Shown here piece by piece: positions 26,698-35,294 of a DNA stretch of 64,000 nucleotides; position 1 is the stretch's first letter, and each line of letters starts with the position of its first letter. Below the pieces are notes generated by a model. That model made no database searches. It had not been told where the DNA came from and saw only the letters and a list, made by a program, of their open reading frames with translations. Location: the NCBI GenBank assembly GCA_033794685.1, contig JARAYZ010000002.1. One strand, given 5' to 3'. This stretch comes from Lentzea sp033794685 (GTDB lineage: Bacteria; Actinomycetota; Actinomycetes; Mycobacteriales; Pseudonocardiaceae). A program made the translations under genes and the position numbers.

Positions 26698-27315
26698 TCA
26701 CGCCTCCCAAGCCTGCGTCAGAGCCCGCTCGAACAGCTCTACCGGCTGAGCACCGGCCACGGCAAGACGTCCGGCGAGTGCCACGAACGGGACGCCGGAG
26801 ACGCCGAGCTCACGGGCGCGCTGCTCGTCGGCACGCACCTCGCCGGCGTACGCGGCCGGGTCTTCGAGCACCGTCTTCACGTCGGCGGCGTCGAGGCCCG
26901 CCTCCACCGCGATCTCGGTCAGCGACTCGGGCGTGAACAGCGAACGCGCCTGCGCGAAGTTGGCGTTCAGCACGGCGTCGAGGACCTGGGGCTGGACGCC
27001 CCTCTCCCCCGCCAGGTGCAGCAGCCGGTGCACGTCGAACGTGTTGCCGACCTCCCGGTCCAGCCGGTACCCGAGGCCCTCGTCGCGCGCGAGCTGCGCG
27101 ACGGACTCCTCCATCTCGGCGGCGCGGGGGCCGAACTTGGCGGCGAGCATGTCCTGCACGGACTCGACGCCGGCCTTGGTGGGATCCAGCTCGAACGCGC
27201 GGTGCACCACGGTGATCTCGGCGCGGTGCTCGAAGCCGGCGAGCGCCTTGTCGAAGCGCGCCTTGCCGATGTAGCACCACGGGCAGATGACGTCAGCCCA
27301 GAACTCGACCTGCAT
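26698..27315 (-). CDS. DsbA/FrnE family thiol-disulfide oxidoreductase-like protein
   Basis: 205 residues with a thioredoxin fold: active-site motif VICPWCYIGKARFDKAL near the N-terminus and GVSGVPFVALAGR (cis-Pro region) near the C-terminus. The FrnE subgroup is cytoplasmic, consistent with no signal peptide here. It is first in a DsbA-STAS-DUF1345 operon. Confidence 0.92.
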   Translation of the reverse strand: MQVEFWADVICPWCYIGKARFDKALAGFEHRAEITVVHRAFELDPTKAGVESVQDMLAAKFGPRAAEMEESVAQLARDEGLGYRLDREVGNTFDVHRLLHLAGERGVQPQVLDAVLNANFAQARSLFTPESLTEIAVEAGLDAADVKTVLEDPAAYAGEVRADEQRARELGVSGVPFVALAGRLAVAGAQPVELFERALTQAWEA

Positions 27316-27353
27316 CGTTCGATCATGTCACGTCCGGCGGGGAGCGTCCGTTC

Positions 27354-27374
27354 AGAAACGATAATCGTTGTCAT
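27354..27374. promoter_or_regulatory. Zur-like box upstream of the COG0523 genes
   Basis: AGAAACGATAATCGTTGTCA contains the perfect palindrome ACGATAATCGT (27358-27368), resembling actinobacterial Zur boxes. COG0523 genes are common Zur targets, induced by zinc shortage. It lies 15 bp before the first start codon, so bound Zur would block transcription. Confidence 0.6.
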
Positions 27375-27388
27375 GTAGGCTGCGACCC

Positions 27389-28402
27389 ATGGCAGCACGG
27401 GTCGTATTGGTAGCCGGGTTCACCCACCACGACGTCGCGGACGAGCTCTGGCGCGCGTCACCGGAGTCGTCGCTGGTCAGGCATGATCTGAGCAGCCTGG
27501 CCGACGGGGTGCTGCGGCGCTGGGCGGACGGCCGGCTCACCGTCCTGGAGCTCGCGCACGGGTGCGTCTCGTGCACGTTGCGGCTGGACCTCATCCCGTT
27601 GCTCGAAGGGATCGACGGGCGGGTGATCGTGCAGCTCGACCCGATGCTCGAACCCGAGGCGGTCTGCTTCGCGCTGAGCGAGACCGAGGTGGAGGTCGAG
27701 GCCGTCGTCACGGTGATCGACACCGCCACCTGGCTCGACGACGCGACCGGCGCCGACTCGCTCGCCGACCGGGGCATGCGCGCGGCCGAGGGCGACGAGC
27801 GGACCGTGGCGCAGGTCGTCGTCGGACAGGCGGAGTTCGCGGACGCCCTGGTGCTGACCGGCCCCGCCGACCCGGTGCTCACCGCCGTGCTCGACCGCCT
27901 GACCCCGCACGCGCCCCGGCAGTTCCTCCCCGAACTCGACGTCGTCACGTTGCTGAACGCGATTCCCGCGACCTCACGGCGCGGTGAGATCGACGACGGC
28001 TTCGGGTCCTTGCTGTTCGGGCGCCCGTCGCTGGAACCGGCGCACGGTGTGTCCGTCGTCCACTTCACCGACCGCCGCCCGTTCCACCCGATGCGCCTGC
28101 ACAACTGCATCGACGTGTTGCTGGACGGCGTGGTGCGGGTGCGCGGCCGGGTGTGGGTGGCGAGCCAGCCCGACGACGCGCTGTGGCTCGAGTCCGCGGG
28201 CGCCGGGCTGCGGGTGGGCAACCTGGGCCCGTGGGAGGGCGACCGCGACCAGGAGCTGGTCGTGATCACCAGGTCCGCGGACGCCGCCGAGATCACCGCG
28301 GCGCTCCGGTCGGCCCTGGTCACCGACGAGGAGTTCGGCCTGATCGCCGAACTCGACTTCGCCGACCCGTTCGCCGACTGGCACGAGGAGATGGAACTCT
28401 GA
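27389..28402 (+). CDS. degenerate COG0523/CobW-like protein lacking the GTPase P-loop
   Basis: 337 residues aligning along their length with the next gene. Where COG0523 GTPases have GxxGxGKT, this one reads VAGFTHHDVADELW, so Walker A is lost. The metal motif is GCVSCTLRLDL rather than GCICCTL, one Cys being replaced by Ser. The C-terminal domain (DRRPFHPMRLHNCIDVLLDG) is intact. It is probably a metal-binding paralogue without GTPase activity, perhaps a partner of the active copy. The ATG at 27389 lacks a clear RBS. It overlaps the next start by 1 bp. Confidence 0.82.
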   Translation: MAARVVLVAGFTHHDVADELWRASPESSLVRHDLSSLADGVLRRWADGRLTVLELAHGCVSCTLRLDLIPLLEGIDGRVIVQLDPMLEPEAVCFALSETEVEVEAVVTVIDTATWLDDATGADSLADRGMRAAEGDERTVAQVVVGQAEFADALVLTGPADPVLTAVLDRLTPHAPRQFLPELDVVTLLNAIPATSRRGEIDDGFGSLLFGRPSLEPAHGVSVVHFTDRRPFHPMRLHNCIDVLLDGVVRVRGRVWVASQPDDALWLESAGAGLRVGNLGPWEGDRDQELVVITRSADAAEITAALRSALVTDEEFGLIAELDFADPFADWHEEMEL

Positions 28403-29490
28403 TGCGCACCCCCGTGACCGTCCTGTCCGGCTTCCTGGGCGCCGGCAAGACCACGCTGCTCAACCACGTGCTCGCCAACCGAGAGGGCCGGCGGGTGGCG
28501 GTGATCGTGAACGACATGAGCGAGGTCAACATCGACGCGGCGCTGGTCGACCGCTCCACCGAACGGCTGGTGGAACTCACCAACGGCTGCATCTGCTGCA
28601 CGTTGCGGGAGGACCTGCTGGACAGCGTCGGCGACCTGGCGCGCTCGGGCCGGTTCGACACGATCCTGGTCGAGTCGACGGGCATCTCCGAGCCGATGCC
28701 GGTGGCCGCCACCTTCGACTGGACGTTCGAGGACGGCACGAGTCTCTCCGACCACGCGCAGCTCGACACGATGGTGACGCTGGTGGACGCGGAGGGCTTC
28801 CTGCGCGGACTGGCCGGCGGCGACGTCTCGGACCTGCTCGTGGACCAGGTGGAGTTCGCGAACGTGCTGGTGGTGAACAAGACCGACCTCGCCCAGGACC
28901 TCGACCGGCTCGACGCCGTGCTGCGGCGGCTCAACCCGTCCGCCCGGCTGCTGCACACGCGCCGGGGAGCCGTCCAGATCTCCGACGTGCTCGACACCGG
29001 CCTCTACGACCCGATCACCGCCGCGCAGGCACCGGGCTGGGCGCAGGAGCTGGCCGGCGGGCACACCCCGGAGACCGAGGAGTACGGGATCCGGTCGGTC
29101 ACGTACCGCGCCTCCCGGCCGTTCCACCCCGCCCGGCTGGCGGAGGCGCTGAGCGACTGGGAGGGCGTGTTGCGCAGCAAGGGTTTCTGCCACATCGCGT
29201 CCCGGCCGGACGTGCTCGCCGTGTGGTCGCAGGCCGGTCCGAACCTCGTGATCGAACCCGGCCAGCTGCTGGATTCACCGCGGGCACGCCAGGAGCTGGT
29301 GTTCATCGGGGTCCACCTCGACGTGACGGAACCCGCCCGGCGACTGGATCCCGCGCTGCTCACCGACTACGAGCTCGCGGCGGGCCCCGAAGTGTGGCGC
29401 ACGTTCACCGATCCGTTGCCGGAGTGGGATTTCAGCGACCTGCACGACCACGCGATCACCCCCAGCGAGACCAGGGCCAGCGCCGGGTAG
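28402..29490 (+). CDS. COG0523/CobW-family GTPase, putative zinc metallochaperone
   Basis: 362 residues. P-loop GFLGAGKTTLLNHVL (about 10-24), metal-binding GCICCTLREDLL (about 62-73), Walker B-type ESTGISEP, guanine motif VVNKTDL, and the CobW C-terminal domain (ASRPFHPARLAEALSDWEG). Such proteins deliver zinc to client proteins when zinc is scarce; one relative remodels ribosomes in mycobacteria. The last 41 codons overlap antisense with the convergent GT87 gene. Confidence 0.93.
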   Translation: MRTPVTVLSGFLGAGKTTLLNHVLANREGRRVAVIVNDMSEVNIDAALVDRSTERLVELTNGCICCTLREDLLDSVGDLARSGRFDTILVESTGISEPMPVAATFDWTFEDGTSLSDHAQLDTMVTLVDAEGFLRGLAGGDVSDLLVDQVEFANVLVVNKTDLAQDLDRLDAVLRRLNPSARLLHTRRGAVQISDVLDTGLYDPITAAQAPGWAQELAGGHTPETEEYGIRSVTYRASRPFHPARLAEALSDWEGVLRSKGFCHIASRPDVLAVWSQAGPNLVIEPGQLLDSPRARQELVFIGVHLDVTEPARRLDPALLTDYELAAGPEVWRTFTDPLPEWDFSDLHDHAITPSETRASAG

Positions 29491-30578
29491 ACCCAGCCCA
29501 GCGCCGCGAGCGGCCACGGTCGCGGGATCTCCCAGATGGACGGCTGCAGGTCGATCAGGATCGTGATGACGTCCGAGCAGACGGCGACCGCCCACACCGC
29601 CGCGAGCGCGAGGTTCCGCCGCCCGTGGACCAGCCACAGGACCAGCGGGATCACCCACAACCAGTGGTGGCTCCACGAGATCGGCGAGACCAGCAACCCG
29701 AACAACTGCACGGTGACCACGGTGGCCAGCGTGTCGCCGGCCCGTACGGCCGACCGCAGGGCGAACCCCGTCAACACCGCGGACACCACCACCGCGAGCA
29801 GCCAGGGCCACGACATCCCGACGTCGTGGCCCAGCGAACGCGACAGGGCACCGCGCAACGACTGGTTGATCACCGAACCCACCGGCCCGACCCGGTCCGC
29901 CGCGCCGAGCAGCTCGAACCAGTAGCGCCACGAGTCACCGGCGGACACCAGGAAACCCAGCGCGACGGTGACCGCGAAGCCCGCGATCGACCACAGCGCG
30001 GCCTTCCACCGGCGGGTGACGAGGAAGTACAGGCCGGAGATCGCCGGCGTCAGCTTCAGCCCGGCGGCGACACCGACGCCGAGCCCCGCCACCACCTGCC
30101 GGACCGCGACCATCGCCGCGAACGTCCCGGCCACCAGCACCAGGTTGATCTGTCCGAAGTCGAGGGTCTTGCGGACCGGCTCGAACCACAGCGCGACAGC
30201 CGTCCACAGCAGGGCGCGGCGCCGCCACGTCCGGTCGAACGGCTGCTCCTCGCGGGCGGCCAGCAGCGTCAGCGCCGTGCGCACGAGCCACCACAGGCAG
30301 AGCAGCGACAGCACCTGCCAGACGACCCGCGCCGCGACCCACGGCAGTGCGGAGAGCGGCAGGAACACCGCCGCCGCGAACGGCGGATAGGTGAACGGCA
30401 GCGGGAAGTCCGCCGTGAACGGCATGTCGATCGAGTAGAGCTGGTCGCGCAGCACGTTGGGCGCGAGGCTCCAGTAGACCCTGAGGTCGATCATCCCCCA
30501 GTTCGCCGTCGCGGCGTAGACGCCGAGCGAGAGGCACAGCACCAGGGGCGCGAACCTCAGCACGCGCTGGTCGGGCAA
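29367..30578 (-). CDS. GT87 (DUF2029) polyprenol-dependent mannosyltransferase-like membrane protein
   Basis: 403 residues, about ten TM helices. The acidic extracytoplasmic pattern WGMIDLRVYWSLAPNVL and LPFTYPPFAAAVFLPL, plus FGQINLVL and GLKLTPAISGLYFLV, define GT87 (PimE-like alpha-1,2-mannosyltransferases). A TTG at 30578 is chosen because GGAGG lies 4 nt upstream; the longer frame is a shadow of the protease gene. Its 3' end overlaps the convergent COG0523 gene by 124 bp, including the last TM helix. A second GT87 gene lies at 31522. Confidence 0.85.
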   Translation of the reverse strand: MPDQRVLRFAPLVLCLSLGVYAATANWGMIDLRVYWSLAPNVLRDQLYSIDMPFTADFPLPFTYPPFAAAVFLPLSALPWVAARVVWQVLSLLCLWWLVRTALTLLAAREEQPFDRTWRRRALLWTAVALWFEPVRKTLDFGQINLVLVAGTFAAMVAVRQVVAGLGVGVAAGLKLTPAISGLYFLVTRRWKAALWSIAGFAVTVALGFLVSAGDSWRYWFELLGAADRVGPVGSVINQSLRGALSRSLGHDVGMSWPWLLAVVVSAVLTGFALRSAVRAGDTLATVVTVQLFGLLVSPISWSHHWLWVIPLVLWLVHGRRNLALAAVWAVAVCSDVITILIDLQPSIWEIPRPWPLAALGWVYPALALVSLGVIAWSCRSLKSHSGNGSVNVRHTSGPAASS

Positions 30579-30680
30579 CGTTCCTCCAGCTGGTACGTCG
30601 AGCCTCAGCCGAAAAGCTGGTTTGGCAGTCCACAGGGTATCTCCGCGCAACGACCGTCCTGGGTGGAACGTCACCCGGTC

Positions 30681-31568
30681 ATGATCTGGACAGCACTGAG
30701 CACGACCGGCGTGATTCTCGCGGCCACCCTGGTGACGGCTCCGGCCCAGGCCGCCGCGGGCCAGGTGGTGACGACGGTGCCCGAACCGGACCGTGCCGCC
30801 GCCCTGGCCCACTGGACGCCGGAACGGATGAAGGCCGTCGGGGACGGTGACCTCCCGCCCGCCGAGCGGATCTCCCAGCCGTACGAGGGCGTGGCGCCGG
30901 GCGTCGGCAGGTTGTTCCTGTCGAACTCGCTGGGCCAGGACCAGTCCTGCACGGCCACCGTGGTGCCGAGCGCGACCGGGGACGTGGTGCTCACGGCCGG
31001 GCACTGCGTCAACGGCGGCCTGGACCGGTGGGACAACCCGATCAAGGTCCTGAAGGTGGTGTTCGTGCCCGGTTACGACCGCGGCGCCCGGCCGCACGGG
31101 GTGTTCGCCGCGCGGGCTTTCGCCTGGTCCGACACCTACAGCGGCCCGACCAGCGGGCTGGACGACGACGCCGTGGTCGCGCTCGACCCGGTGGACGGCC
31201 GGCACGTGCAGGACGTGGCGGGGTCGCAGGACGTGTCGTTCGACGAGGTGGGGTCGCCGGTGGACGCCACCGCCCTGGGTTATCCGGTGTCCCGGCTGGC
31301 GCGCGGTGAGGCACTCCTGGCGTGCGTGCGTCCGGCGACCTTGAAGACCAACTCGGTGTTGTCGGCCTGGGAGACGGACTGCGACCTCGCCGGTGGCTCC
31401 AGCGGCGGGCCGTGGCTGCGCGACTTCGACCCGGCCACCGGCAGGGGCACGATCTTCTCGGTCACCAGCCGGGGCACGATGAACGGCGACCTGGTCACGA
31501 CGGACCTCAGCGGGGCGAAGCTCACCGGCGCCGTGCGGGCGTTGTACGAGAGCGCGAACCGGCTCTGA
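30681..31568 (+). CDS. secreted trypsin-like serine protease
   Basis: 295 residues. Signal peptide about 1-27 (ending TAPAQAAAG). Catalytic triad candidates: His108 in LTAGHCVNGG, Asp about 162 in GLDDDAVVAL, and Ser241 in GGSSGGPW; the usual GDSGG reads GSSGG. Four Cys could form two disulfides. It is divergent from one GT87 gene and overlaps the second by 47 bp at its 3' end. The ATG at 30681 starts the signal peptide; an in-frame GTG six codons upstream is an alternative. Confidence 0.85.
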   Translation: MIWTALSTTGVILAATLVTAPAQAAAGQVVTTVPEPDRAAALAHWTPERMKAVGDGDLPPAERISQPYEGVAPGVGRLFLSNSLGQDQSCTATVVPSATGDVVLTAGHCVNGGLDRWDNPIKVLKVVFVPGYDRGARPHGVFAARAFAWSDTYSGPTSGLDDDAVVALDPVDGRHVQDVAGSQDVSFDEVGSPVDATALGYPVSRLARGEALLACVRPATLKTNSVLSAWETDCDLAGGSSGGPWLRDFDPATGRGTIFSVTSRGTMNGDLVTTDLSGAKLTGAVRALYESANRL

Positions 31569-32670
31569 CGTCCGAAGCCGCGGATGGTTGTCCCGGTGGG
31601 ACGAACGTCATCCCGGGGATCCTGAAAGCCAGCAGTCCCAACGTCATGAGGGCCAGCCACACGTAGGTGTCGAACTCGTGCAGCCGGGTGACGAACACCA
31701 GGAGCCCGGCGGCGAAGGCGGGCCAGGCGTTGCCGCGCAGGGCGAGGAACACCAGCACCGGCACGCACCACACCCAGTGGTGCAGCCAGGAGACCGGGGA
31801 GGCCAGCAGTCCGGCGCCCGCGATGACGAACAGTGCGACGAGATCGTCGCGGGTGCGCCGGGCGACGAGGACCGCCGTGGCCACCACGACGGCGGCGAGC
31901 ACCGCCCACAGCACCGTCTCGACGCCGGGTGGGAGGCCGAACCCGCGCAGCAGACCGCGAATCGACTGGTTCGTCGACAACGACACGTCACCGATGCGAT
32001 CGGGGTTGAGCAGCGAGTGGAACCAGTACCGCAGCGAATCCCGGGGCGCGATCAGGAATCCCACCGCGACAAGGCCCGCGAACGTGGCCATCGAGGTGAT
32101 CGCGGCCCGCCAGTCCCGTTTGACGAGGAAGTACAGCACGAAGATCGCGGGCGTCAGCTTGATCGCCGCCGCCACGCCGATCAGCACTCCACGCCAACGG
32201 TCGTCCTTCACCACCAGGACGTCCATCACGACCAGCACCATGAGGAACAGGTTGATCTGGCCGTAGCCGTACGTCGTCCACACCGGGTCCAGTGCCAGCG
32301 CGCCGATCGCGGCGAGCGGACCGACCGTCCACTTGAGATCGGGCCGGACCTTCCCCGCCACCACCACGCACACCGCGGTCAGCGCGACGAACCCGGACGC
32401 GACCACCAGCGGGTTCTGCCACGCGCCCGGCACGAAACTCAAGCCGCTGAACAACACCGCCGCGACCGGCGGGTACGTGAACGGCAGCTGGGGGTCGAGC
32501 GGCGGGCCGGTGAACCCGTCGTACAGCGGACGGCCCTCGAGCCAGGCGAGACCGCCGAGCCGGTACACGTCGAGGTCGATCGGGTAGTGACCGGACCAGG
32601 TGATCAGCAGCCACACCAGGGCGGCCAGCCAGAGCGCAGCAGACAGCCGCTGGGGAGAAGCGATGGACAC
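31522..32670 (-). CDS. GT87 (DUF2029) polyprenol-dependent mannosyltransferase-like membrane protein
   Basis: 382 residues, about ten TM helices, with HYPIDLDVYRLGGLAWLEG, LPFTYPPVAAVLF, YGQINLFLMVLV and AIKLTPAIFVLYFLVKR. It is a paralogue of the protein at 29367 but without tandem arrangement, since the protease gene sits between them on the other strand. Presumed role: adding mannose from polyprenyl-phosphate-mannose to a cell-envelope glycolipid. GTG start at 32670; no good RBS is visible. Confidence 0.87.
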   Translation of the reverse strand: MSIASPQRLSAALWLAALVWLLITWSGHYPIDLDVYRLGGLAWLEGRPLYDGFTGPPLDPQLPFTYPPVAAVLFSGLSFVPGAWQNPLVVASGFVALTAVCVVVAGKVRPDLKWTVGPLAAIGALALDPVWTTYGYGQINLFLMVLVVMDVLVVKDDRWRGVLIGVAAAIKLTPAIFVLYFLVKRDWRAAITSMATFAGLVAVGFLIAPRDSLRYWFHSLLNPDRIGDVSLSTNQSIRGLLRGFGLPPGVETVLWAVLAAVVVATAVLVARRTRDDLVALFVIAGAGLLASPVSWLHHWVWCVPVLVFLALRGNAWPAFAAGLLVFVTRLHEFDTYVWLALMTLGLLAFRIPGMTFVPPGQPSAASDVRAGSRSRTTPARRR

Positions 32671-32817
32671 ACTTCGAAGCTAGGCACGGCGAAAGCTGTT
32701 CACCTTGCTGAACAACCGGCAGAAGCACCGGAAGAAACACTTCCACGAGGCAGCTTTGACCCTGCGCCAAGCGTCTACCAGGATGCATGATGCGCAGGAA
32801 CGAAGAGGGGGCGCGCT

Positions 32818-35145
32818 GTGAGCACGACCGCGTTCGGGGACTTTCTCCGCTTCTACCGATCGCGAGTTCCGCTGACACAGGAGGAACTGGCGGACCGCAC
32901 AGGCCTGAGCACGCGCGCGATCAGCGACATGGAACGCGGCCGCACGCTCAGCCCGCAGTACCGCACCGTCCAGTTGCTGGTCCGCGGCCTCGGGTTGCGC
33001 GACGAGGAGGGGGCGGAGTTCACCGCGCTGGCCAGAGCCAGCCGTGTGGTCGCGGCCGAGGAACGCCCCGAGGTTCCGCTCGCGACGTCCTGCTCGCTAC
33101 CACCGGTGCTGATCGAACTGACGGGCCGCGACATCGAGAAGGAGTCGCTGGACGGTTTCGCGGCGGACGCCTCCTCGTCGTCACGACTGCAGATCGCGGT
33201 GGTGCACGGCGCTCCCGGCTCGGGCAAGACCGCGCTGGCCGTCGACGCGGGCCACCGCCTGGGCGCGGGGTTCCCCGACGGCTGCGTGTTCCTCGACCTC
33301 CGCGGCACCGATCCGGAACCCCTCAGCCCCGGCCAGGCCGCACACCGGCTCCTGCGTTCGTTCGGAGTGGACGAACGCCAGATCCCCGCCGACCCGGACG
33401 ACAAGCTCTCGCTCTACCGCTCCCAGCTGCGCGACCGGACGGTGTTGCTGGTGCTGGACAACGCGGCGAACGAGGCACAGGTCCGCCCGCTGCTCGCCTC
33501 CAGTCCCGGCACCCTGGTCCTGCTGACCAGCCGCCGCACCCTGACCGGGCTGGACGCGCGGCACCGCCTCCCGCTGGAGTTGCTGCCCCTGCACCGTTCC
33601 GTGGAGTTGTTGCGCGCCGTGACAGGCCCCGAACGGCTGGACGCCGAACCGGAAGCGGCCGAGCGGGTGGCCGAACTGTGCGGCGGCATGCCCCTGGCGT
33701 TGCTGATAGCGGGCAACCGCCTGACGAGCAGACCACAGTGGACGATCCGTCATCTCGCGGACCAGCTCGAGGACGAGGAACGCCGCCTCTCCGTGCTGCG
33801 CGCGGGCGACCTGCAGGTGCGCGCGGCGTTCGAGATCTCCTACCACCAGCTCAGCCCGAACGCCGCCACCCTGTTCCGCAGGCTGGCGCTGGTACCGGGC
33901 CCCGACGCCGGCGCCGCGCTGGCGGCCGCGCTGACCGGCGACGCCGAGGAGGCGCTGGAGGAACTGGCCGACGCCTCACTGCTGGGCATCAGCGAGACAC
34001 CGGGCCGCTACACCCGCCACGACCTGCTGCACGTCTTCGCCGCCGAACGCCTGGAACTCGACGACACACCGGCCGCCGTCGAGCAGGCACGCACCCGCCT
34101 GCGCCACTGGCTCCTCGACACCGCCACCAGGGCAGCCCGGTTCTTCGACCACGACGTCCCGGCCGAACGAGCGGGACCGGTGCACGACAAGCACTCCGCC
34201 GCGCGCTGGCTGGACCTCGAACTGGAGAACTGGCGCACCGCGATGAAAGAGGCCTCGGCGGCCGGCGAGCACGACCGCGTTCTCGCACTGGCACAGGCGA
34301 TGCACTGGTACTCGGACATGCACGGTGTGGGCGAACTGTGGCGCGAGGTGTTCCAAGCCGGCGCCGACTCCGCCCGGCGCCTGGGCAACACCAGGGACGC
34401 GGCCGAACAGCTGAACTACCTGTCGTGGTCGCTCTACGCGTTGTCCGGGCGGCCCCACGAGGCCCTGGCCGTGCACGAGGAAGCCGCCGCGATACCGACC
34501 GGCACGATCACCGAGGCGTGGACCTGCTACTACGGCTCGGCGATCCGGCGCCGCATCGGCGAACCTCAGGCCGCGGTGGCGCTGGGCCGCCGTTCCGTCG
34601 CCCTGTTCGAACAGGCGGGCTACCGCATCGGCGAGAACCTGGCCCTGTCCCTGCTGGGCCTCATGCTGCACACGACCGGCGCCCTCGCCGAGGCCGCCGA
34701 GGTGCAGCAACGCAGCGTGGACCAGCACCGCAAGGCCGACGGCGACGACGAACTGCTGTCGATGATGCTGATCCGCCTCGCGACGACCCTGGCCGCCGCG
34801 GGCCAGGTGATCGCCGCCCTGGACCTCTTCGACGAGGCGGAGTCGTTGTTCCGCAGGCATTCCAACACCGCCGGAACGGCGCGCGTGCAGCACCACCGCG
34901 GGCTGGTGCTGATGGACGCGGGCAGGTTCGGCGAGGCGCGCGAACAACTGCTGGCGGCGTTGTCCGAGGTGCGGCTGTCCGATCAGCGCGTCGAGGTCCT
35001 GGACCGGCTCGCCGCACTCGCCGACGCCGCCGGGGACACCGCGGAGGCCCGTGAGTTCCGGGTGCGGGCGCTGGCGGAGTGCGACCGCTACGACACCCCC
35101 GCGGTGCGCGTCACGGCGGCGAAGCTGGTGGCGGCGCTGAGCTGA
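32818..35145 (+). CDS. XRE-NB-ARC-TPR STAND regulator
   Basis: 775 residues. N-terminal HTH (about 5-65, LTQEELADRTGLSTRAISDME), NB-ARC NTPase with P-loop HGAPGSGKTALAVDAGH (about 129-145) and VLLVLDNAANEAQVRPLL, a winged-helix/ARC2 region to about 400, then TPR repeats (about 480-770). Such STAND proteins are signal-responsive ATP-dependent regulators, often pathway-specific. GTG start preceded by AGGGGGCGC. The rhamnosidase gene downstream has its own promoter, so the two are not necessarily linked. Confidence 0.9.
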   Translation: MSTTAFGDFLRFYRSRVPLTQEELADRTGLSTRAISDMERGRTLSPQYRTVQLLVRGLGLRDEEGAEFTALARASRVVAAEERPEVPLATSCSLPPVLIELTGRDIEKESLDGFAADASSSSRLQIAVVHGAPGSGKTALAVDAGHRLGAGFPDGCVFLDLRGTDPEPLSPGQAAHRLLRSFGVDERQIPADPDDKLSLYRSQLRDRTVLLVLDNAANEAQVRPLLASSPGTLVLLTSRRTLTGLDARHRLPLELLPLHRSVELLRAVTGPERLDAEPEAAERVAELCGGMPLALLIAGNRLTSRPQWTIRHLADQLEDEERRLSVLRAGDLQVRAAFEISYHQLSPNAATLFRRLALVPGPDAGAALAAALTGDAEEALEELADASLLGISETPGRYTRHDLLHVFAAERLELDDTPAAVEQARTRLRHWLLDTATRAARFFDHDVPAERAGPVHDKHSAARWLDLELENWRTAMKEASAAGEHDRVLALAQAMHWYSDMHGVGELWREVFQAGADSARRLGNTRDAAEQLNYLSWSLYALSGRPHEALAVHEEAAAIPTGTITEAWTCYYGSAIRRRIGEPQAAVALGRRSVALFEQAGYRIGENLALSLLGLMLHTTGALAEAAEVQQRSVDQHRKADGDDELLSMMLIRLATTLAAAGQVIAALDLFDEAESLFRRHSNTAGTARVQHHRGLVLMDAGRFGEAREQLLAALSEVRLSDQRVEVLDRLAALADAAGDTAEAREFRVRALAECDRYDTPAVRVTAAKLVAALS

Positions 35146-35192
35146 GCCTTCCGCCGTCGGTGTGGAGGTTGCGTCCTGATGACGGGCATGCG

Positions 35193-35222
35193 TTGACGAG
35201 GTGACCGGCCGGGCCCTAGTGT
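35193..35222 (+). promoter_or_regulatory. putative promoter of the rhamnosidase gene
   Basis: TTGACG (35193-35198) and TAGTGT (35217-35222) are separated by 18 bp. The operator at 35236 would then lie just past the start of transcription, a typical position for LacI-type repression. Confidence 0.5.
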
Positions 35223-35235
35223 CGGAGCAGCGTGA

Positions 35236-35251
35236 ATTGAAACGTTTCAAT
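35236..35251. promoter_or_regulatory. perfect LacI-family-type operator
   Basis: ATTGAAACGTTTCAAT is a 16-bp perfect palindrome with the central CG of LacI/GalR sites (GAAACGTTTC core). It lies 43 bp before the rhamnosidase start. The regulator is not identified; a LacI-type gene at 52928 is a candidate only by family. Confidence 0.8.
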
Positions 35252-35294
35252 CGGCCGCCGGCGTTGTCAGAACTCCCCTAGCCAGGAGAACGCG

